DNA from: Bacillota bacterium
GTDB lineage: Bacteria > Bacillota > Bacilli > Paenibacillales > NBRC-103111
Assembly: GCA_023391955.1 (NCBI GenBank)
Contig: JAEWAA010000152.1
Span: forward strand, 1-5,073
Length of the DNA stretch: 5,073 bases
Direction of reading: 5' to 3'
Shown here: positions 1 through 5,073 of the stretch, in pieces
How the letters are laid out: each line of letters begins with the position of its first letter
Numbering within the stretch: position 1 is the first letter of the stretch
Made by a program: the position numbers and the translations under genes
The notes under the pieces: model-generated
Seen by the model: only the letters and a program-made list of their open reading frames with translations
Databases searched by the model: none
What the model was told of the DNA's origin: nothing

Positions 1-35
1 CACCCCCCCCCCGCCCCCCCCCCCCCCCCCCCCCC
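1..35. repeat. poly-C tract at contig edge, likely artefact
   Basis: The first 35 bases are C apart from one A at position 2 and one G at position 13. A run this pure and long, exactly at the edge of the sequence, is more typical of sequencing or assembly failure than of a bacterial repeat. It encodes nothing recognisable. It also warns that base calls elsewhere in this contig may contain small indels. Confidence 0.8.
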
Positions 36-126
36 ACTACTCTGGGCATCATCTCTTCTGCTTGAAGTCCGAAACCGAGCGGCGTGCACCGTCGGAAGCC
101 GACACGGTCCGCTGGGTTCGACGGCG
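36..126. other. non-coding stretch downstream of the DUF305 gene
   Basis: No gene was recognised here. A small hairpin can form at 88-108: GTCGG (91-95) pairs with CCGAC (99-103) around a 3-base loop, and ACC (88-90) pairs with GGT (106-108) across a 2-base bulge. It lies just past the stop of the leftward DUF305 gene, where a terminator would be expected. No U-run follows it on the minus strand, so it is not called as an intrinsic terminator. Confidence 0.5.
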
Positions 127-696
127 CTACTGAACCGCCTCTCGTATCTGCTGCTCCATATCGGGTGTGACCTGAGCCGGTCGCGCAGGAAGGGGCTGAC
201 TCCCGCGCTTGCCATTGTTCCCAATGTCGTCAATGAGCAGCTTCATCTCAGCGATCTCGCGAACCTGTGATTCGATGATCTTATCCGCGAGCTTGCGCAC
301 GCGGGGGTCGCTGATGCTGGCGTTGCTTGCGTTATTGATGGCGATGGAGTGGTGCGGGATCATCGACTTCATGAAGCTGACATCGCCGATCAGGCCCTGA
401 CTGCGGTTCACGTAGAGGAGTACAACTCCGACCAGCACGGCTCCGACCAATACGACGATCTTAATGGCCATACCCCTGTACATTGACCACATGAAGCCGA
501 GCATCACGATAGTCATGACGCACCCCATTACGAGCGAGGAGACCAGCCGGTTTACGCTGAACAGGGCGTGATCGAACGAATAAACAAGCTGGTACATCAA
601 AAAGAACATGATGAACGTTGAGGTTGCGATCATTGCCGCAAACCGACCCCAACCCATTTTCATCATGTTCCTATGGTGATTTTGCTCGTATGACAT
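127..696 (-). CDS. DUF305 family membrane protein, Met-rich
   Basis: A 189-residue inner-membrane protein. Three hydrophobic helices lie at about residues 16-39, 50-70 and 77-96. A C-terminal DUF305-type domain follows at about 104-158, with the family signature FMKSMIPHHSIAI (M109, M112, H115, H116) and a helix containing M151. Seventeen of 189 residues are methionine. DUF305 proteins often occur in copper and heavy-metal resistance islands, so a metal-binding or envelope-stress role is plausible, but that is inference. The ATG at 696 was chosen because AGAGGAAG sits a few bases upstream. The frame stays open back to an ATG at 816, but those 40 residues look unlike the family and overlap the leader hairpins. 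The segment is less GC-rich than its neighbours, suggesting separate acquisition. The family call is firm; the function is unknown. Confidence 0.85.
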   Translation of the reverse strand: MSYEQNHHRNMMKMGWGRFAAMIATSTFIMFFLMYQLVYSFDHALFSVNRLVSSLVMGCVMTIVMLGFMWSMYRGMAIKIVVLVGAVLVGVVLLYVNRSQGLIGDVSFMKSMIPHHSIAINNASNASISDPRVRKLADKIIESQVREIAEMKLLIDDIGNNGKRGSQPLPARPAQVTPDMEQQIREAVQ

Positions 697-724
697 TGTG
701 GCTTCCTCTACCCCATTCTGCCCA

Positions 725-760
725 ATGAGGGGGAACAAAACCCCCATCATTTTTGTTCCC
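725..760 (-). promoter_or_regulatory. leader with two alternative hairpins upstream of the DUF305 gene
   Basis: A perfect 10-base inverted repeat is present: GGGAACAAAA at 731-740 and TTTTGTTCCC at 751-760, separated by exactly 10 bases. On the minus strand the spacer ATGATGGGGG (750-741) can instead pair with CCCCCTCAT (733-725) around a 7-base loop, giving nine pairs with one bulged T. The two structures share bases 731-733 and use the 741-750 segment differently, so they exclude each other. They end about 28 bases before the ATG at 696, between the likely promoter and the ribosome binding site. As RNA this could be an attenuator or metal-responsive leader. As DNA the 10-10-10 dyad could be a repressor operator. 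No clear -35/-10 pair was found. Confidence 0.5.
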
Positions 761-845
761 GCGCAGCTTTTCATTGTCGTGGCACGCCGCTCCACGAACT
801 CTGCCAGAGCGAGCATGAGAGGGGCTGGGTAAGACGGGCTGTATA

Positions 846-1051
846 TCAGGCGTAGGGATCGAAGTAGACGATGTCTTCCATTCGGACCTTACCCTTGGCG
901 ACGCCCAGGCGCTCCGCCGGGGTCAGGCCGTCCTCACCCGTGAAGCACCAGTTGTACCAGACCCGGAAGATGTCGAGGCACTTGCCAAGCGGCGCCGGAC
1001 CAGCATGAAGAAGCGGTCGATGGCGTGAAGCCAGGCTCGGTTGAACAGATC
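846..1051 (-). pseudogene. C-terminal remnant of a DDE-type transposase, frameshifted
   Basis: Two reading frames together give the tail of an integrase-core (DDE) transposase. In one frame, 1051 down to about 989 reads DLFNRAWLHAIDRFFMLVRR. In another, 989 down to the TGA at 846-848 reads LDIFRVWYNWCFTGEDGL and then TPAERLGVAKGKVRMEDIVYF. The tail pattern of an aromatic-rich helix, then TPAxRLG, then a short end is familiar from such transposases. The frame switch is at about 987-991. A single lost base would restore continuity, but family members I recall have extra residues here, so a larger internal deletion is also possible. The N-terminal and catalytic parts are absent. The remnant starts directly after the DUF2243 stop codon, marking an old insertion or recombination point. 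The IS family was not identified. Confidence 0.7.
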
Positions 1052-1879
1052 CTACGCACGCGACCAGGCGAAGCACCCGGCGGGGAGGAGGCCGTTGCTG
1101 ACGAAGAGCGCACCATGCGCGTAGAGCAGGCGGGCCCTGGCTATGTCGTCGAGGTCGACCGCCCAGAGGCCGCCGGAGCGGTCGCTCCAGACGACGCGCC
1201 CGTCCACGGCCGCCACCGCAGCGAACACCTCGGCGGCACTGGTGCCGGGCTTGAACAGGACCATCGCCGTGGTAACGCTCGGCGGCGGCAGGGCGGCGAC
1301 GGGCCCGGCGACCAGCACGGCGAGCGTGAGCGCAACCGGGGTAGCGAGCCGCCGTCCTCCGCCGGGCGGACGCCCCTCTCCGGCGCTCCGCCTCAGAAGC
1401 CATCCCGCCACGATGAAGGCCACCCCGAAGACGGCGAACCAGAGCAGATCCCACACCAGCGGGTTCGGGGAGTCCATGCGGATGCGATGGATTCCGAGGA
1501 CCCAGTGGGACAGGACGCTGTCGACGACGTGCCAGACGCCGAACCCGACAAGCGTGTTGGCGAACATCCAGCGGTCGGCGCCGGGCTCGCCATACTCCCG
1601 CCGGGTGCGCCAGAGCAGCCAGAGGCCCGCCGCGGCGATGACGTACATGGCCACGTGGAACAGCCCGTCCGCGAGCACCAGCGTGCGAAGGTCGCGGAAC
1701 GTTTCTCCCTCAAGCGCGCTGAGCAGGTGGTGCCATTGCAGCACCTGGTGCAGCAGGATGCCGTCGAAGAAGCCGCCCAAGCCGAAGCCGAGCAGGTAGC
1801 CTGCCCAGGAGAACCGGCCCGTGAAGGCCGTGTCCCGGACCCGCTCCCGAGCGCGGGCCTGCGTCGCGTGCGTGGTCAT
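1052..1879 (-). CDS. DUF2243 membrane protein with C-terminal extracytoplasmic extension
   Basis: A 275-residue protein. Residues 1-163 are DUF2243: four membrane helices at about 24-45, 72-91, 106-127 and 141-163, with histidines in or near them (HQVLQWHH at 44-51, H75, H117, H125, H131). After a Gly/Arg-rich linker comes a fifth hydrophobic segment (about 179-197) ending in AALP, which resembles a signal peptide. A soluble region of about 75 residues follows, containing VLFKPGTSAAEVFAAV and GGLWAVDLDD, and the protein ends GCFAWSRA. This tail may be a small ferredoxin-like domain outside the membrane, but that is only an impression. The ATG at 1879 overlaps the dioxygenase stop by four bases (ATGA), indicating translational coupling. 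It is the last gene of the operon; the TAG at 1052-1054 abuts the transposase remnant, so the natural end may have been altered. The clustered membrane histidines suggest metal or haem binding. Function is unknown. Confidence 0.82.
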   Translation of the reverse strand: MTTHATQARARERVRDTAFTGRFSWAGYLLGFGLGGFFDGILLHQVLQWHHLLSALEGETFRDLRTLVLADGLFHVAMYVIAAAGLWLLWRTRREYGEPGADRWMFANTLVGFGVWHVVDSVLSHWVLGIHRIRMDSPNPLVWDLLWFAVFGVAFIVAGWLLRRSAGEGRPPGGGRRLATPVALTLAVLVAGPVAALPPPSVTTAMVLFKPGTSAAEVFAAVAAVDGRVVWSDRSGGLWAVDLDDIARARLLYAHGALFVSNGLLPAGCFAWSRA

Positions 1880-2637
1880 GGCGGCCACCCCTGGTAGGAC
1901 TTGTCCCCGATCTCCCGGAGCGCCCGCGGGGCGTCGTCGGGGCAATCGCCGCACAGGCGGTTCGCGGGCACGGCGACGTCGATCTTCTTCGGGTACGGCA
2001 GGTTGAGGTTCGCCATGATCCCGGCGAACTCCTCGAAGGACTTGGCGTCGCCCAGGCGGGGGTTGCGCTCCCGCTCCTGGAGCACCGTCGAGACGTGCCG
2101 GTGCTGGTAGTCGTGGCTCGGGTAGACGAGCGTGTCGTCCGGCAGGGAGAAGATCTTCTCGCGCACCGACCGGTAGAGCGCCGCGGTGTCGCCGTTCTGG
2201 AAGTCGGTGCGGCCGCAGCCGTCGATCAGCAGGGCGTCGCCGGTGAACACCCGCGACGTGTCGCCTCGGTCGACGAGATAGCAGTGGTGCGTGTCGGTGT
2301 GGCCGGGGGTGTAGAGCGGCTGGAAGGCCAGGCTGCCCATGGTGAGCGGCTTGTCCTCGGCGACGCCGACGTCGGCGCAGGGCAGCCCGTCCATCGCCGG
2401 GTAGGCGACCTTGCACCCGGTCAGGGCCCGCAGCCGACAGGCCGAACTGATGTGGTCGGCGTGGATGTGCGTGTCGAGGGTCACGGCGAGCCGCAGCCCA
2501 AGTTGCTGGATGACGGCCAGGTCGCGCTCGACCGTCTCCATCACCGGATCGAGAAGGATCGCCTCACCCATGTCGCGGCAGCCGAACAGGTAGGTGTAGG
2601 TCGAGGATTCCGGCTCGAACAGCTGACGGAAGATCAT
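1876..2637 (-). CDS. persulfide dioxygenase, ETHE1-like metallo-beta-lactamase fold
   Basis: A 253-residue cytoplasmic enzyme of the ETHE1/persulfide dioxygenase group, expected to oxidise glutathione persulfide with O2 to sulfite and glutathione at a mononuclear iron site. The metallo-beta-lactamase motif THIHADH is at 56-62 (H57, H59, D61, H62). Further metal-site residues are H113 in TPGHTD, D134 in FTGDALL and H175 in YPSHDY. GCGRTDFQ (140-147) matches the region containing the arginine associated with glutathione binding in this group. CGDC at 229-232 follows PAN, as in the Blh-type subgroup. Length is normal for a single-domain enzyme. The ATG at 2637 is preceded by GGGAGGGAC. It overlaps the DUF442 stop by four bases at one end and the DUF2243 start by four at the other. 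In BigR operons this domain is normally the C-terminal half of Blh. A glyoxalase II role is unlikely given the motifs and context. Confidence 0.92.
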   Translation of the reverse strand: MIFRQLFEPESSTYTYLFGCRDMGEAILLDPVMETVERDLAVIQQLGLRLAVTLDTHIHADHISSACRLRALTGCKVAYPAMDGLPCADVGVAEDKPLTMGSLAFQPLYTPGHTDTHHCYLVDRGDTSRVFTGDALLIDGCGRTDFQNGDTAALYRSVREKIFSLPDDTLVYPSHDYQHRHVSTVLQERERNPRLGDAKSFEEFAGIMANLNLPYPKKIDVAVPANRLCGDCPDDAPRALREIGDKSYQGWPP

Positions 2638-3101
2638 GATGTCCCTCCCCGCGTCCGTCCGCCGTCCACGGCGCGCGTGAAGAACGCTTTCGTCTCCGGC
2701 GTCCCGAACTGGAAGCCCATCGCCTCGGCTTTGGCCGCCGCCGCGTCCCCGGACAGGCCCTCGCTGCGGGCGATGGACAGGAAGGTGAAGAGCCCGGCAC
2801 GGCGCCCCGAGGCGCAGTGTACGGCGACCGGACCCGGCAGGCGCGCCACCTCCCGGTCGAAGCGTTCGGCGGTGGCCTCGTTCATGTCCTGCGGGGAGAC
2901 CGGGATGCTCACGTACTCCAGGCCGTGGCCCCGGGCGACCTCGCCCTCTTCGCTCGGCGACAGGATCTCGTCCTTCTCGCCGGGCGTCCGCAGGTTCACG
3001 ACCGAGCGGAAGCCCTCGCGGGCCAACTCCGCGACGCGCTCGGCGGTCGGCGGTGCCATCTCGATGGTGAAGCGGTCATCCGCCTTTATGCGGTTCGACA
3101 T
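2634..3101 (-). CDS. DUF442 phosphatase/rhodanese-like protein (Blh N-terminal-type domain)
   Basis: A 155-residue protein of the DUF442 (TIGR01244) family, with a dual-specificity-phosphatase-like fold. VVNLR at 34-38 is the usual early strand motif. The active-site loop is VHCASGRRAG, with C96 as the nucleophile. The arginines are at +4 and +5 from the cysteine, so the loop is CX4R as in rhodaneses rather than the CX5R of true tyrosine phosphatases. This favours sulfur transfer or persulfide handling, and the family often sits next to or is fused with persulfide dioxygenase. Here it is a separate gene whose TGA overlaps the dioxygenase ATG (ATGA), so the two are probably made in equal amounts and may act together. 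The start at 3101 has GAGGAG at 3108-3113, six bases upstream. Biochemical activity is not established from sequence. Confidence 0.9.
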   Translation of the reverse strand: MSNRIKADDRFTIEMAPPTAERVAELAREGFRSVVNLRTPGEKDEILSPSEEGEVARGHGLEYVSIPVSPQDMNEATAERFDREVARLPGPVAVHCASGRRAGLFTFLSIARSEGLSGDAAAAKAEAMGFQFGTPETKAFFTRAVDGGRTRGGTS

Positions 3102-3168
3102 CGGTTGCTCCTCGGTGCAGGGCCCTGTCCCCAGTCTTGCGGCGCAAGCATGGGCATGCCGAGCCGGG

Positions 3169-3633
3169 TCAGGTCCCGACGGCCTCCAGCGCGGCCTGGG
3201 CGCGTTCGCGCGGAGCGGCGTGCGGGGTGGCCGCCTCCAGCCGCCGGAAGTCGCCCCGCAGGCCCTTCAGCGCGGTCCGCTCGCGGTCGATCTCGGCAGC
3301 CGTCCTGACGCCCCGCGCGCGGAAGAGGGGCACGGGCGGGCACCAGCCTTGAAGCGCGTGCTGGAGCAGGAACCCGGTCACGACCGCGGGCAGGACGAGG
3401 AAACGGCGGTCCAGGAAGGCTCCCAGCACCGTGCCGGTCAGCGCCAGTGTTGCCGCGTTGGCCTTGAGCGTGCGCTCGATGTCCCACTCGTGGTCGAGCT
3501 CGTCCAGCCGCCCGTCGATCTCCTCCGGGTGTTCGGCGTGATGCTCGACGCTCCGCTCGATCTGCTCGGCGATCCGCCGGTTGACGGCGTCCGAGGTAGC
3601 ATCCCTGACGCGCGAGGTTGTCGCGGGCAGCAT
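3169..3633 (-). CDS. DUF2892/YgaP-type transmembrane protein
   Basis: A 154-residue protein, first gene of the leftward operon. Residues 1-50 form a charged, His/Glu-rich, probably helical region (ERSVEHHAEHPEEIDGRLDE). A membrane hairpin at about 57-95 follows and leads into LQGWCPPVPLFRARGVRTAAE (residues 94-114). C98 in GWCPP and the following turn match the DUF2892/YgaP transmembrane module. A basic C-terminal helix (about 112-152) lies on the cytoplasmic side. In YgaP this module is fused to a rhodanese, and in BigR-type loci it accompanies Blh, so a sulfur-related membrane role, perhaps sulfur relay or export, is inferred. The ATG at 3633 was chosen because GAGGAG lies seven bases upstream. 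The ATG at 3639 has the same GAGGAG only one base away, which is too close. A 67-base gap containing only small hairpins separates it from the DUF442 gene. Confidence 0.82.
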   Translation of the reverse strand: MLPATTSRVRDATSDAVNRRIAEQIERSVEHHAEHPEEIDGRLDELDHEWDIERTLKANAATLALTGTVLGAFLDRRFLVLPAVVTGFLLQHALQGWCPPVPLFRARGVRTAAEIDRERTALKGLRGDFRRLEAATPHAAPRERAQAALEAVGT

Positions 3634-3857
3634 GGGCATTCTCCTCGATGTCGGATGGGAAACTGATTCGGAAACATTAGAAAGGATTGAACTGTTCCAT
3701 TGTGACCGGGATGGACGGTGGACGCGACGCTGACGCCCGGCGCGATGCGTGTCGGCGCGCCCCTGTTCCTTGGGGGCGGCGATCGGGATGGCCGGGGACC
3801 TCCGGCCGTTCACCGCCACGGCGGCGCTCATCGACGTTCAGCCAAGGCCGCTTGGGG
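3634..3857. promoter_or_regulatory. divergent promoter/operator region of the sulfide-response locus
   Basis: This 224-base region lies between the start of the leftward operon (3633) and bigR (3858). Bases 3661-3700 contain only 14 G/C in 40 (35%) within otherwise very GC-rich DNA, and they lie 28-67 bases upstream of the leftward start. That is where a promoter and a BigR operator would be expected. AACTG recurs at 3661-3665 and 3690-3694, and GGAAACA (3670-3676) and TGTTCC (3693-3698) form a weak imperfect dyad. No convincing perfect operator or -35/-10 pair was found. Bases 3711-3857 are GC-rich with no recognised gene and would be a long bigR leader, unless bigR starts further upstream. 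Confidence 0.55.
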
Positions 3858-4208
3858 ATGCCCGAGAGCACGATGGGTGCGCCGAACGACACGCCGCTGG
3901 ATCCCGCCGAGTTGACGAACCGCGCCGCCGAGGCCGAGGCGTTCCTGCATTCGCTCGCGAGCCGCCACCGCCTGATGATCCTGTGCTCGCTGGTCGAAGG
4001 CGAGATGGCGGTCGGCGAGCTTGTCCGGCGCCTTGGCCTGTCCCAGTCCAACCTCTCCCAGCACCTTGCCAAGCTGCGCGACGAGGGGCTGGTGGCGACC
4101 CGCCGCGAAGGGACCGCCATCCACTACCGGATCGGCTCCGAGCGCGTCCGCCCGATCTTGACCGAACTCTACCGGCTGTTCTGCACCGGCCGGAACTCCT
4201 CCTCATGA
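3858..4208 (+). CDS. bigR: BigR/SqrR-type ArsR-family persulfide-sensing repressor
   Basis: A 116-residue winged-helix repressor. The recognition helix-turn-helix is at about 55-79 (LVRRLGLSQSNLSQHLAKLR), followed by the wing TRREGTAIHYRI (81-92). Two cysteines stand out: C43 in MILCSLVEGE and C109 in RLFCTGR, 66 residues apart. That is the spacing of the redox pair in Xylella BigR (C42/C108) and Rhodobacter SqrR (C41/C107), which crosslinks on contact with persulfide and releases DNA. The arsenic-type CxC site is absent. It probably represses both the leftward operon and its own transcript. The ATG at 3858 gives the usual family length. ATG 3873, with GAGAG upstream, would give 111 residues. 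Neither ribosome site is strong, and the frame stays open back to ATG 3711 and TTG 3687, but that extension looks non-native. The TGA overlaps the ribosome binding site of the next gene. Confidence 0.9.
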   Translation: MPESTMGAPNDTPLDPAELTNRAAEAEAFLHSLASRHRLMILCSLVEGEMAVGELVRRLGLSQSNLSQHLAKLRDEGLVATRREGTAIHYRIGSERVRPILTELYRLFCTGRNSSS

Positions 4209-4218
4209 AGGCCCCTCA

Positions 4219-4643
4219 ATGGAACACTTCACCTTGTATCGGCCCTCGTGGGCGGCCTGCTGATCGGGTCGTCCGCCGCCCTGTTCGTCCTCCTCTACGG
4301 CCGGATCACCGGCGTCAGCGGCATCCTGGGCGGCTTGCTGCCGCCGACCCGCGGCGACACCTCCTGGCGGGTCGCTTTCGTCGCCGGGCTACTGGCGGCG
4401 CCCCTACTGTATGCGGCGGTGACGGGCACGCTTCCGCGGGTGCGGGGCGACGCCCCGCTCGGGCTGCTGGTCGTGGCGGGCCTGCTGGTCGGCTTCGGCA
4501 CGCGGATGGGGTCGGGTTGCACCAGCGGGCATGGTGTCTGCGGCTTCGCGCGCCGCTCCCCCCGTTCGCTCGTCGCCACCGCCGTCTTCATGGCCAGTGC
4601 CGTCGTCACTGTCTTCGTCGTTCGCCATCTCTTCGGAGTGTGA
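4219..4643 (+). CDS. YeeE/YedE family transporter, first half-size subunit, apparent 5' frameshift
   Basis: An inner-membrane protein of the sulfur-transport YeeE/YedE family (PF04143), which includes the thiosulfate transporter TsuA and the PmpA/PmpB pair of BigR-type operons. The ATG at 4219 has GAAGG at 4207-4211 and reads MEHFT, a typical start. The conserved sequence VSALVGGLLIG then continues in another frame from 4233. Adding one base near 4232-4233 would give a normal protein of 141 residues. Four hydrophobic helices follow. The signature RMGSGCTSGHGVCGFARRSP holds the two conserved cysteines thought to pass sulfur through the membrane. If the frameshift is real, only a GTG start at 4248 would give a product (131 residues), lacking the normal N-terminus and a good ribosome site. 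The stop lies three bases before the next gene. The family call is certain; functionality is in doubt. Confidence 0.85.
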
Positions 4644-4646
4644 GCC

Positions 4647-5073
4647 ATGCGCCTGATCGCCTCCGCTTTCGTCGTCGGACTGCTTTTCGGCCTGGGACTG
4701 GTCATCTCGCAGATGATCAATCCGGCCAAGGTGCTCGCCTTCCTCGACATCTTCGGGGCCTGGGATCCGAGCCTCGCCCTGGTGATGGCGGGCGCCGTTG
4801 CGGCGGCCTCGGTGGGCTTCGCCGTCGCCGGGCGCCGAGCCGCACCGCTGTGGGCGCCCGCGTTCCAGATCCCGACCCGGCGTGACCTCGTCGCCCGGCT
4901 CATCACCGGGGCGGCCCTGTTCGGGATCGGCTGGGGGCTGGTCGGCCTCTGTCCGGGCCCGGCGCTCACCACGTTGCCGCTGGGGCTCTGGCAGGTCGTC
5001 GTGTTCGTGGCCGCGTGCTTGTGGGCATGGCCCTGCACCGCGTCCTGCCGACAGCCACGGCGACGCCCACCTA
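4647..5073 (+). CDS. YeeE/YedE family transporter, second half-size subunit, 3' frameshift at window edge
   Basis: The partner half-transporter. It starts MRLIASAFVVGLLFGLGLVI, then SQMINPAKVLAFLDIFG, a typical opening for the second subunit. Four hydrophobic helices are visible. The conserved cysteine motif GLCPGPAL lies at about 4947-4970 and probably faces the GCTSGHGVCG motif of the first subunit to form the sulfur-conducting path. GGAG at 4635-4638, eight bases upstream of the ATG, supports the start, and only three bases separate it from the preceding stop. Near 5015-5016 the conserved frame changes. As read, the tail becomes Cys/Arg/Pro-rich; one added base would restore ML followed by VGMALHRVLPTATATPT, a normal ending of about 142 residues. 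The last two bases of the window (TA) would begin its stop codon. As given, the frame is open to the window end, so the true end is not seen. Confidence 0.85.
   Translation, partial: MRLIASAFVVGLLFGLGLVISQMINPAKVLAFLDIFGAWDPSLALVMAGAVAAASVGFAVAGRRAAPLWAPAFQIPTRRDLVARLITGAALFGIGWGLVGLCPGPALTTLPLGLWQVVVFVAACLWAWPCTASCRQPRRRPP

Noticed and set aside
88..108. Hairpin downstream of the DUF305 gene as an intrinsic terminator
   Set aside because: The stem is short, has a bulge and is not followed by a U-run in the direction of transcription.
731..760. The 10-base inverted repeat as terminal repeats of an insertion sequence or a LexA-type GAAC/GTTC box
   Set aside because: The arms are only 10 bases apart with no transposase between them, and the spacing between GAAC and GTTC is too long for a LexA-type site.
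1025..1897. A long open plus-strand frame opposite the DUF2243 gene
   Set aside because: It is an antisense shadow in GC-rich DNA: very Arg/Pro/Gly/Glu-rich, no recognisable domain, and the opposite strand carries a clear protein family.
3136..3159. Small palindromes CTTGC-GGC-GCAAG and GCAT-GGGC-ATGC between the DUF2892 and DUF442 genes
   Set aside because: Stems of only 4-5 bases are common by chance in such DNA, with no U-run or operator-like context; the operon seems to continue across them.
2095..3666. A 523-residue open plus-strand frame across the dioxygenase, DUF442 and DUF2892 genes
   Set aside because: It is antisense to three well-supported genes, with low-complexity composition and no domain; GC-rich codon bias explains its openness.
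3749..4885. A 378-residue open plus-strand frame spanning bigR and the first transporter gene
   Set aside because: It is out of frame with the clear BigR and YeeE proteins and Arg/Pro/Ala-rich with no family resemblance.
1..5073. Search by eye for CRISPR arrays, tRNA or rRNA genes
   Set aside because: No regularly spaced direct repeats, tRNA-like cloverleaf or rRNA sequence was seen.

Overview
This is a GC-rich window that looks like alphaproteobacterial accessory DNA, carried on a contig whose left edge is a low-quality poly-C run. The taxonomic guess rests on base composition and on protein families typical of Rhodospirillales- or Rhizobiales-type genomes. No marker gene is present, so it is only a guess.

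Layout. Bases 1-35 are almost pure C and are probably an assembly artefact. Bases 127-696 (minus) encode a methionine-rich, three-helix DUF305 membrane protein. This segment is visibly less GC-rich than the rest, and its leader can form two competing hairpins. Bases 846-1051 (minus) are the decayed C-terminal end of a DDE-type transposase, which separates the DUF305 segment from what follows. Bases 1052-3633 (minus) are a tight four-gene operon, read from 3633 towards 1052. It encodes a DUF2892/YgaP-type membrane protein with a conserved Cys, a DUF442 phosphatase/rhodanese-like protein, an ETHE1-type persulfide dioxygenase, and a DUF2243 membrane protein with an unusual C-terminal extension. 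The last three genes are joined by 4-base ATGA overlaps. A divergent regulatory region (3634-3857) contains an AT-rich core. Beyond it, on the plus strand, lie a BigR/SqrR-type ArsR repressor (3858-4208) and a pair of half-size YeeE/YedE sulfur transporters (4219-4643, and 4647 to the window end). Each transporter gene carries an apparent single-base frameshift.

How the genes work together. The block from 1052 to the right edge is best read as a BigR-type hydrogen sulfide/persulfide detoxification locus. BigR senses persulfide through a cysteine pair (C43 and C109 here). The dioxygenase oxidises glutathione persulfide to sulfite. The DUF442 and DUF2892 proteins are presumed sulfur-handling partners, and the YeeE/YedE pair moves sulfur compounds across the inner membrane. 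In well-known BigR operons the DUF442 and metallo-beta-lactamase domains are fused in one protein (Blh); here they are two overlapping genes. The least explained component is the DUF2243 fusion protein at the end of the operon.
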